Positions 49,101-61,100 of a stretch of 64,000 nt of DNA are shown in pieces (position 1 is the stretch's first letter; each line of letters opens with the position of its first letter). The notes beneath the pieces are model-generated. The model saw only the letters and a program-made list of their open reading frames with translations, was not told the DNA's origin and searched no databases. This DNA is from Bolinopsis microptera (Eukaryota > Ctenophora > Tentaculata > Lobata > Bolinopsidae), in contig NC_087083.1 of the NCBI RefSeq assembly GCF_026151205.1, positions 14,562,280 through 14,626,279 of the forward strand, given 5' to 3'. Made by a program: the position numbers and the translations under genes.

Positions 49101-52100
49101 GAAGTAGAATCGTCGGATGACGACGAAAAGGATGATGTGGTTGACCAGGACGAGGATGATCTCGACAGGCCAGACAAACGTGTCGGTGACGTACTTGTAC
49201 TTGCCTTATATCCATCACTCGGCTCACTAATGTCTCCATCGCCTAGCGACAGTGACTCCCTGTCCAAGGAAGTGGAGTCCCCTAGTGATTCAAGGTAATG
49301 GCTGATTCTGCCGACCGATGCGTGCCGGACACTCTTGCTGTCCAGCGAAATAGAGCTGGTGCTGTCACCTGGAGCAGGTGATTGAACGTGGTGACCTTCG
49401 TCGAGGTAGATCACCTCTTCTTCTGCATGTGCCGACCAACCAGACAATGTCTTTATCGAACTTTCCGCAGGCTCGCCAATCTCGGTGAAAATGACAGGAT
49501 CGGACACAACTCGGGGAGCACGGACCACCTGATCGTCTTCATCCGGATCCTTTACATCAGAGAAGGAACTGAGAGTGTCAGCATCCTTGCCCTGCAAAGG
49601 ATCAGACTCAGCGAAGTCAGTTTTATCCGTGCTGCTAGCTGGAGAACGTCCAGATGAAACTCCTGTGCCGGTCTCCGAAATGGCTGGAGGACTTGTGCTC
49701 TTTGTCGTGGTTGTTGATGACGATGATGATGGAGTGGGTTCTCGTATGACTGGAACCGAAGGAATCGCCTTATCACTGCTGGACGAACTTGAACTAGAAG
49801 TAGAATCGTCGGATGACGACGAAAAGGATGATGTGGTTGACCAGGACGAGGATGATCTCGACAGGCCAGACAAACGTGTCGGTGACGTACTTGTACTTGC
49901 CTTATATCCATCACTCGGCTCACTAATGTCTCCATCGCCTAGCGACAGTGACTCCCTGTCCAAGGAAGTGGAGTCCCCTAGTGATTCAAGGTAATGGCTG
50001 ATTCTGCCGACCGATGCGTGCCGGACACTCTTGCTGTCCAGCGAAATAGAGCTGGTGCTGTCACCTGGAGCAGGTGATTGAACGTGGTGACCTTCGTCGA
50101 GGTAGATCACCTCTTCTTCTGCATGTGCCGACCAACCAGACAATGTCTTTATCGAACTTTCCGCAGGCTCGCCAATCTCGGTGAAAATGACAGGATCGGA
50201 CACAACTCGGGGAGCACGGACCACCTGATCGTCTTCATCCGGATCCTTTACATCAGAGAAGGAACTGAGAGTGTCAGCATCCTTGCCCTGCAAAGGATCA
50301 GACTCAGCGAAGTCAGTTTTATCCGTGCTGCTAGCTGGAGAACGTCCAGATGAAACTCCTGTGCCGGTCTCCGAAATGGCTGGAGGACTTGTGCTCTTTG
50401 TCGTGGTTGTTGATGACGATGATGATGGAGTGGGTTCTCGTATGACTGGAACCGAAGGAATCGCCTTATCACTGCTGGACGAACTTGAACTAGAAGTAGA
50501 ATCGTCGGATGACGACGAAAAGGATGATGTGGTTGACCAGGACGAGGATGATCTCGACAGGCCAGACAAACGTGTCGGTGACGTACTTGTACTTGCCTTA
50601 TATCCATCACTCGGCTCACTAATGTCTCCATCGCCTAGCGACAGTGACTCCCTGTCCAAGGAAGTGGAGTCCCCTAGTGATTCAAGGTAATGGCTGATTC
50701 TGCCGACCGATGCGTGCCGGACACTCTTGCTGTCCAGCGAAATAGAGCTGGTGCTGTCACCTGGAGCAGGTGATTGAACGTGGTGACCTTCGTCGAGGTA
50801 GATCACCTCTTCTTCTGCATGTGCCGACCAACCAGACAATGTCTTTATCGAACTTTCCGCAGGCTCGCCAATCTCGGTGAAAATGACAGGATCGGACACA
50901 ACTCGGGGAGCACGGACCACCTGATCGTCTTCATCCGGATCCTTTACATCAGAGAAGGAACTGAGAGTGTCAGCATCCTTGCCCTGCAAAGGATCAGACT
51001 CAGCGAAGTCAGTTTTATCCGTGCTGCTAGCTGGAGAACGTCCAGATGAAACTCCTGTGCCGGTCTCCGAAATGGCTGGAGGACTTGTGCTCTTTGTCGT
51101 GGTTGTTGATGACGATGATGATGGAGTGGGTTCTCGTATGACTGGAACCGAAGGAATCGCCTTATCACTGCTGGACGAACTTGAACTAGAAGTAGAATCG
51201 TCGGATGACGACGAAAAGGATGATGTGGTTGACCAGGACGAGGATGATCTCGACAGGCCAGACAAACGTGTCGGTGACGTACTTGTACTTGCCTTATATC
51301 CATCACTCGGCTCACTAATGTCTCCATCGCCTAGCGACAGTGACTCCCTGTCCAAGGAAGTGGAGTCCCCTAGTGATTCAAGGTAATGGCTGATTCTGCC
51401 GACCGATGCGTGCCGGACACTCTTGCTGTCCAGCGAAATAGAGCTGGTGCTGTCACCTGGAGCAGGTGATTGAACGTGGTGACCTTCGTCGAGGTAGATC
51501 ACCTCTTCTTCTGCATGTGCCGACCAACCAGACAATGTCTTTATCGAACTTTCCGCAGGCTCGCCAATCTCGGTGAAAATGACAGGATCGGACACAACTC
51601 GGGGAGCACGGACCACCTGATCGTCTTCATCCGGATCCTTTACATCAGAGAAGGAACTGAGAGTGTCAGCATCCTTGCCCTGCAAAGGATCAGACTCAGC
51701 GAAGTCAGTTTTATCCGTGCTGCTAGCTGGAGAACGTCCAGATGAAACTCCTGTGCCGGTCTCCGAAATGGCTGGAGGACTTGTGCTCTTTGTCGTGGTT
51801 GTTGATGACGATGATGATGGAGTGGGTTCTCGTATGACTGGAACCGAAGGAATCGCCTTATCACTGCTGGACGAACTTGAACTAGAAGTAGAATCGTCGG
51901 ATGACGACGAAAAGGATGATGTGGTTGACCAGGACGAGGATGATCTCGACAGGCCAGACAAACGTGTCGGTGACGTACTTGTACTTGCCTTATATCCATC
52001 ACTCGGCTCACTAATGTCTCCATCGCCTAGCGACAGTGACTCCCTGTCCAAGGAAGTGGAGTCCCCTAGTGATTCAAGGTAATGGCTGATTCTGCCGACC

Positions 52101-55100
52101 GATGCGTGCCGGACACTCTTGCTGTCCAGCGAAATAGAGCTGGTGCTGTCACCTGGAGCAGGTGATTGAACGTGGTGACCTTCGTCGAGGTAGATCACCT
52201 CTTCTTCTGCATGTGCCGACCAACCAGACAATGTCTTTATCGAACTTTCCGCAGGCTCGCCAATCTCGGTGAAAATGACAGGATCGGACACAACTCGGGG
52301 AGCACGGACCACCTGATCGTCTTCATCCGGATCCTTTACATCAGAGAAGGAACTGAGAGTGTCAGCATCCTTGCCCTGCAAAGGATCAGACTCAGCGAAG
52401 TCAGTTTTATCCGTGCTGCTAGCTGGAGAACGTCCAGATGAAACTCCTGTGCCGGTCTCCGAAATGGCTGGAGGACTTGTGCTCTTTGTCGTGGTTGTTG
52501 ATGACGATGATGATGGAGTGGGTTCTCGTATGACTGGAACCGAAGGAATCGCCTTATCACTGCTGGACGAACTTGAACTAGAAGTAGAATCGTCGGATGA
52601 CGACGAAAAGGATGATGTGGTTGACCAGGACGAGGATGATCTCGACAGGCCAGACAAACGTGTCGGTGACGTACTTGTACTTGCCTTATATCCATCACTC
52701 GGCTCACTAATGTCTCCATCGCCTAGCGACAGTGACTCCCTGTCCAAGGAAGTGGAGTCCCCTAGTGATTCAAGGTAATGGCTGATTCTGCCGACCGATG
52801 CGTGCCGGACACTCTTGCTGTCCAGCGAAATAGAGCTGGTGCTGTCACCTGGAGCAGGTGATTGAACGTGGTGACCTTCGTCGAGGTAGATCACCTCTTC
52901 TTCTGCATGTGCCGACCAACCAGACAATGTCTTTATCGAACTTTCCGCAGGCTCGCCAATCTCGGTGAAAATGACAGGATCGGACACAACTCGGGGAGCA
53001 CGGACCACCTGATCGTCTTCATCCGGATCCTTTACATCAGAGAAGGAACTGAGAGTGTCAGCATCCTTGCCCTGCAAAGGATCAGACTCAGCGAAGTCAG
53101 TTTTATCCGTGCTGCTAGCTGGAGAACGTCCAGATGAAACTCCTGTGCCGGTCTCCGAAATGGCTGGAGGACTTGTGCTCTTTGTCGTGGTTGTTGATGA
53201 CGATGATGATGGAGTGGGTTCTCGTATGACTGGAACCGAAGGAATCGCCTTATCACTGCTGGACGAACTTGAACTAGAAGTAGAATCGTCGGATGACGAC
53301 GAAAAGGATGATGTGGTTGACCAGGACGAGGATGATCTCGACAGGCCAGACAAACGTGTCGGTGACGTACTTGTACTTGCCTTATATCCATCACTCGGCT
53401 CACTAATGTCTCCATCGCCTAGCGACAGTGACTCCCTGTCCAAGGAAGTGGAGTCCCCTAGTGATTCAAGGTAATGGCTGATTCTGCCGACCGATGCGTG
53501 CCGGACACTCTTGCTGTCCAGCGAAATAGAGCTGGTGCTGTCACCTGGAGCAGGTGATTGAACGTGGTGACCTTCGTCGAGGTAGATCACCTCTTCTTCT
53601 GCATGTGCCGACCAACCAGACAATGTCTTTATCGAACTTTCCGCAGGCTCGCCAATCTCGGTGAAAATGACAGGATCGGACACAACTCGGGGAGCACGGA
53701 CCACCTGATCGTCTTCATCCGGATCCTTTACATCAGAGAAGGAACTGAGAGTGTCAGCATCCTTGCCCTGCAAAGGATCAGACTCAGCGAAGTCAGTTTT
53801 ATCCGTGCTGCTAGCTGGAGAACGTCCAGATGAAACTCCTGTGCCGGTCTCCGAAATGGCTGGAGGACTTGTGCTCTTTGTCGTGGTTGTTGATGACGAT
53901 GATGATGGAGTGGGTTCTCGTATGACTGGAACCGAAGGAATCGCCTTATCACTGCTGGACGAACTTGAACTAGAAGTAGAATCGTCGGATGACGACGAAA
54001 AGGATGATGTGGTTGACCAGGACGAGGATGATCTCGACAGGCCAGACAAACGTGTCGGTGACGTACTTGTACTTGCCTTATATCCATCACTCGGCTCACT
54101 AATGTCTCCATCGCCTAGCGACAGTGACTCCCTGTCCAAGGAAGTGGAGTCCCCTAGTGATTCAAGGTAATGGCTGATTCTGCCGACCGATGCGTGCCGG
54201 ACACTCTTGCTGTCCAGCGAAATAGAGCTGGTGCTGTCACCTGGAGCAGGTGATTGAACGTGGTGACCTTCGTCGAGGTAGATCACCTCTTCTTCTGCAT
54301 GTGCCGACCAACCAGACAATGTCTTTATCGAACTTTCCGCAGGCTCGCCAATCTCGGTGAAAATGACAGGATCGGACACAACTCGGGGAGCACGGACCAC
54401 CTGATCGTCTTCATCCGGATCCTTTACATCAGAGAAGGAACTGAGAGTGTCAGCATCCTTGCCCTGCAAAGGATCAGACTCAGCGAAGTCAGTTTTATCC
54501 GTGCTGCTAGCTGGAGAACGTCCAGATGAAACTCCTGTGCCGGTCTCCGAAATGGCTGGAGGACTTGTGCTCTTTGTCGTGGTTGTTGATGACGATGATG
54601 ATGGAGTGGGTTCTCGTATGACTGGAACCGAAGGAATCGCCTTATCACTGCTGGACGAACTTGAACTAGAAGTAGAATCGTCGGATGACGACGAAAAGGA
54701 TGATGTGGTTGACGACGAGGATGATCTCGACAGGCCAGACAAACGTGTCGGTGACGTACTTGTACTTGCCTTATATCCATCACTCGGCTCACTAATGTCT
54801 CCATCGCCTAGCGACAGTGACTCCCTGTCCAAGGAAGTGGAGTCCCCTAGTGATTCAAGGTAATGGCTGATTCTGCCGACCGATGCGTGCCGGACACTCT
54901 TGCTGTCCAGCGAAATAGAGCTGGTGCTGTCACCTGGAGCAGGTGATTGAACGTGGTGACCTTCGTCGAGGTAGATCACCTCTTCTTCTGCATGTGCCGA
55001 CCAACCAGACAATGTCTTTATCGAACTTTCCGCAGGCTCGCCAATCTCGGTGAAAATGACAGGATCGGACACAACTCGGGGAGCACGGACCACCTGATCG

Positions 55101-58100
55101 TCTTCATCCGGATCCTTTACATCAGAGAAGGAACTGAGAGTGTCAGCATCCTTGCCCTGCAAAGGATCAGACTCAGCGAAGTCAGTTTTATCCGTGCTGC
55201 TAGCTGGAGAACGTCCAGATGAAACTCCTGTGCCGGTCTCCGAAATGGCTGGAGGACTTGTGCTCTTTGTCGTGGTTGTTGATGACGATGATGATGGAGT
55301 GGGTTCTCGTATGACTGGAACCGAAGGAATCGCCTTATCACTGCTGGACGAACTTGAACTAGAAGTAGAATCGTCGGATGACGACGAAAAGGATGATGTG
55401 GTTGACCAGGACGAGGATGATCTCGACAGGCCAGACAAACGTGTCGGTGACGTACTTGTACTTGCCTTATATCCATCACTCGGCTCACTAATGTCTCCAT
55501 CGCCTAGCGACAGTGACTCCCTGTCCAAGGAAGTGGAGTCCCCTAGTGATTCAAGGTAATGGCTGATTCTGCCGACCGATGCGTGCCGGACACTCTTGCT
55601 GTCCAGCGAAATAGAGCTGGTGCTGTCACCTGGAGCAGGTGATTGAACGTGGTGACCTTCGTCGAGGTAGATCACCTCTTCTTCTGCATGTGCCGACCAA
55701 CCAGACAATGTCTTTATCGAACTTTCCGCAGGCTCGCCAATCTCGGTGAAAATGACAGGATCGGACACAACTCGGGGAGCACGGACCACCTGATCGTCTT
55801 CATCCGGATCCTTTACATCAGAGAAGGAACTGAGAGTGTCAGCATCCTTGCCCTGCAAAGGATCAGACTCAGCGAAGTCAGTTTTATCCGTGCTGCTAGC
55901 TGGAGAACGTCCAGATGAAACTCCTGTGCCGGTCTCCGAAATGGCTGGAGGACTTGTGCTCTTTGTCGTGGTTGTTGATGACGATGATGATGGAGTGGGT
56001 TCTCGTATGACTGGAACCGAAGGAATCGCCTTATCACTGCTGGACGAACTTGAACTAGAAGTAGAATCGTCGGATGACGACGAAAAGGATGATGTGGTTG
56101 ACCAGGACGAGGATGATCTCGACAGGCCAGACAAACGTGTCGGTGACGTACTTGTACTTGCCTTATATCCATCACTCGGCTCACTAATGTCTCCATCGCC
56201 TAGCGACAGTGACTCCCTGTCCAAGGAAGTGGAGTCCCCTAGTGATTCAAGGTAATGGCTGATTCTGCCGACCGATGCGTGCCGGACACTCTTGCTGTCC
56301 AGCGAAATAGAGCTGGTGCTGTCACCTGGAGCAGGTGATTGAACGTGGTGACCTTCGTCGAGGTAGATCACCTCTTCTTCTGCATGTGCCGACCAACCAG
56401 ACAATGTCTTTATCGAACTTTCCGCAGGCTCGCCAATCTCGGTGAAAATGACAGGATCGGACACAACTCGGGGAGCACGGACCACCTGATCGTCTTCATC
56501 CGGATCCTTTACATCAGAGAAGGAACTGAGAGTGTCAGCATCCTTGCCCTGCAAAGGATCAGACTCAGCGAAGTCAGTTTTATCCGTGCTGCTAGCTGGA
56601 GAACGTCCAGATGAAACTCCTGTGCCGGTCTCCGAAATGGCTGGAGGACTTGTGCTCTTTGTCGTGGTTGTTGATGACGATGATGATGGAGTGGGTTCTC
56701 GTATGACTGGAACCGAAGGAATCGCCTTATCACTGCTGGACGAACTTGAACTAGAAGTAGAATCGTCGGATGACGACGAAAAGGATGATGTGGTTGACCA
56801 GGACGAGGATGATCTCGACAGGCCAGACAAACGTGTCGGTGACGTACTTGTACTTGCCTTATATCCATCACTCGGCTCACTAATGTCTCCATCGCCTAGC
56901 GACAGTGACTCCCTGTCCAAGGAAGTGGAGTCCCCTAGTGATTCAAGGTAATGGCTGATTCTGCCGACCGATGCGTGCCGGACACTCTTGCTGTCCAGCG
57001 AAATAGAGCTGGTGCTGTCACCTGGAGCAGGTGATTGAACGTGGTGACCTTCGTCGAGGTAGATCACCTCTTCTTCTGCATGTGCCGACCAACCAGACAA
57101 TGTCTTTATCGAACTTTCCGCAGGCTCGCCAATCTCGGTGAAAATGACAGGATCGGACACAACTCGGGGAGCACGGACCACCTGATCGTCTTCATCCGGA
57201 TCCTTTACATCAGAGAAGGAACTGAGAGTGTCAGCATCCTTGCCCTGCAAAGGATCAGACTCAGCGAAGTCAGTTTTATCCGTGCTGCTAGCTGGAGAAC
57301 GTCCAGATGAAACTCCTGTGCCGGTCTCCGAAATGGCTGGAGGACTTGTGCTCTTTGTCGTGGTTGTTGATGACGATGATGATGGAGTGGGTTCTCGTAT
57401 GACTGGAACCGAAGGAATCGCCTTATCACTGCTGGACGAACTTGAACTAGAAGTAGAATCGTCGGATGACGACGAAAAGGATGATGTGGTTGACCAGGAC
57501 GAGGATGATCTCGACAGGCCAGACAAACGTGTCGGTGACGTACTTGTACTTGCCTTATATCCATCACTCGGCTCACTAATGTCTCCATCGCCTAGCGACA
57601 GTGACTCCCTGTCCAAGGAAGTGGAGTCCCCTAGTGATTCAAGGTAATGGCTGATTCTGCCGACCGATGCGTGCCGGACACTCTTGCTGTCCAGCGAAAT
57701 AGAGCTGGTGCTGTCACCTGGAGCAGGTGATTGAACGTGGTGACCTTCGTCGAGGTAGATCACCTCTTCTTCTGCATGTGCCGACCAACCAGACAATGTC
57801 TTTATCGAACTTTCCGCAGGCTCGCCAATCTCGGTGAAAATGACAGGATCGGACACAACTCGGGGAGCACGGACCACCTGATCGTCTTCATCCGGATCCT
57901 TTACATCAGAGAAGGAACTGAGAGTGTCAGCATCCTTGCCCTGCAAAGGATCAGACTCAGCGAAGTCAGTTTTATCCGTGCTGCTAGCTGGAGAACGTCC
58001 AGATGAAACTCCTGTGCCGGTCTCCGAAATGGCTGGAGGACTTGTGCTCTTTGTCGTGGTTGTTGATGACGATGATGATGGAGTGGGTTCTCGTATGACT

Positions 58101-61100
58101 GGAACCGAAGGAATCGCCTTATCACTGCTGGACGAACTTGAACTAGAAGTAGAATCGTCGGATGACGACGAAAAGGATGATGTGGTTGACCAGGACGAGG
58201 ATGATCTCGACAGGCCAGACAAACGTGTCGGTGACGTACTTGTACTTGCCTTATATCCATCACTCGGCTCACTAATGTCTCCATCGCCTAGCGACAGTGA
58301 CTCCCTGTCCAAGGAAGTGGAGTCCCCTAGTGATTCAAGGTAATGGCTGATTCTGCCGACCGATGCGTGCCGGACACTCTTGCTGTCCAGCGAAATAGAG
58401 CTGGTGCTGTCACCTGGAGCAGGTGATTGAACGTGGTGACCTTCGTCGAGGTAGATCACCTCTTCTTCTGCATGTGCCGACCAACCAGACAATGTCTTTA
58501 TCGAACTTTCCGCAGGCTCGCCAATCTCGGTGAAAATGACAGGATCGGACACAACTCGGGGAGCACGGACCACCTGATCGTCTTCATCCGGATCCTTTAC
58601 ATCAGAGAAGGAACTGAGAGTGTCAGCATCCTTGCCCTGCAAAGGATCAGACTCAGCGAAGTCAGTTTTATCCGTGCTGCTAGCTGGAGAACGTCCAGAT
58701 GAAACTCCTGTGCCGGTCTCCGAAATGGCTGGAGGACTTGTGCTCTTTGTCGTGGTTGTTGATGACGATGATGATGGAGTGGGTTCTCGTATGACTGGAA
58801 CCGAAGGAATCGCCTTATCACTGCTGGACGAACTTGAACTAGAAGTAGAATCGTCGGATGACGACGAAAAGGATGATGTGGTTGACCAGGACGAGGATGA
58901 TCTCGACAGGCCAGACAAACGTGTCGGTGACGTACTTGTACTTGCCTTATATCCATCACTCGGCTCACTAATGTCTCCATCGCCTAGCGACAGTGACTCC
59001 CTGTCCAAGGAAGTGGAGTCCCCTAGTGATTCAAGGTAATGGCTGATTCTGCCGACCGATGCGTGCCGGACACTCTTGCTGTCCAGCGAAATAGAGCTGG
59101 TGCTGTCACCTGGAGCAGGTGATTGAACGTGGTGACCTTCGTCGAGGTAGATCACCTCTTCTTCTGCATGTGCCGACCAACCAGACAATGTCTTTATCGA
59201 ACTTTCCGCAGGCTCGCCAATCTCGGTGAAAATGACAGGATCGGACACAACTCGGGGAGCACGGACCACCTGATCGTCTTCATCCGGATCCTTTACATCA
59301 GAGAAGGAACTGAGAGTGTCAGCATCCTTGCCCTGCAAAGGATCAGACTCAGCGAAGTCAGTTTTATCCGTGCTGCTAGCTGGAGAACGTCCAGATGAAA
59401 CTCCTGTGCCGGTCTCCGAAATGGCTGGAGGACTTGTGCTCTTTGTCGTGGTTGTTGATGACGATGATGATGGAGTGGGTTCTCGTATGACTGGAACCGA
59501 AGGAATCGCCTTATCACTGCTGGACGAACTTGAACTAGAAGTAGAATCGTCGGATGACGACGAAAAGGATGATGTGGTTGACCAGGACGAGGATGATCTC
59601 GACAGGCCAGACAAACGTGTCGGTGACGTACTTGTACTTGCCTTATATCCATCACTCGGCTCACTAATGTCTCCATCGCCTAGCGACAGTGACTCCCTGT
59701 CCAAGGAAGTGGAGTCCCCTAGTGATTCAAGGTAATGGCTGATTCTGCCGACCGATGCGTGCCGGACACTCTTGCTGTCCAGCGAAATAGAGCTGGTGCT
59801 GTCACCTGGAGCAGGTGATTGAACGTGGTGACCTTCGTCGAGGTAGATCACCTCTTCTTCTGCATGTGCCGACCAACCAGACAATGTCTTTATCGAACTT
59901 TCCGCAGGCTCGCCAATCTCGGTGAAAATGACAGGATCGGACACAACTCGGGGAGCACGGACCACCTGATCGTCTTCATCCGGATCCTTTACATCAGAGA
60001 AGGAACTGAGAGTGTCAGCATCCTTGCCCTGCAAAGGATCAGACTCAGCGAAGTCAGTTTTATCCGTGCTGCTAGCTGGAGAACGTCCAGATGAAACTCC
60101 TGTGCCGGTCTCCGAAATGGCTGGAGGACTTGTGCTCTTTGTCGTGGTTGTTGATGACGATGATGATGGAGTGGGTTCTCGTATGACTGGAACCGAAGGA
60201 ATCGCCTTATCACTGCTGGACGAACTTGAACTAGAAGTAGAATCGTCGGATGACGACGAAAAGGATGATGTGGTTGACCAGGACGAGGATGATCTCGACA
60301 GGCCAGACAAACGTGTCGGTGACGTACTTGTACTTGCCTTATATCCATCACTCGGCTCACTAATGTCTCCATCGCCTAGCGACAGTGACTCCCTGTCCAA
60401 GGAAGTGGAGTCCCCTAGTGATTCAAGGTAATGGCTGATTCTGCCGACCGATGCGTGCCGGACACTCTTGCTGTCCAGCGAAATAGAGCTGGTGCTGTCA
60501 CCTGGAGCAGGTGATTGAACGTGGTGACCTTCGTCGAGGTAGATCACCTCTTCTTCTGCATGTGCCGACCAACCAGACAATGTCTTTATCGAACTTTCCG
60601 CAGGCTCGCCAATCTCGGTGAAAATGACAGGATCGGACACAACTCGGGGAGCACGGACCACCTGATCGTCTTCATCCGGATCCTTTACATCAGAGAAGGA
60701 ACTGAGAGTGTCAGCATCCTTGCCCTGCAAAGGATCAGACTCAGCGAAGTCAGTTTTATCCGTGCTGCTAGCTGGAGAACGTCCAGATGAAACTCCTGTG
60801 CCGGTCTCCGAAATGGCTGGAGGACTTGTGCTCTTTGTCGTGGTTGTTGATGACGATGATGATGGAGTGGGTTCTCGTATGACTGGAACCGAAGGAATCG
60901 CCTTATCACTGCTGGACGAACTTGAACTAGAAGTAGAATCGTCGGATGACGACGAAAAGGATGATGTGGTTGACCAGGACGAGGATGATCTCGACAGGCC
61001 AGACAAACGTGTCGGTGACGTACTTGTACTTGCCTTATATCCATCACTCGGCTCACTAATGTCTCCATCGCCTAGCGACAGTGACTCCCTGTCCAAGGAA

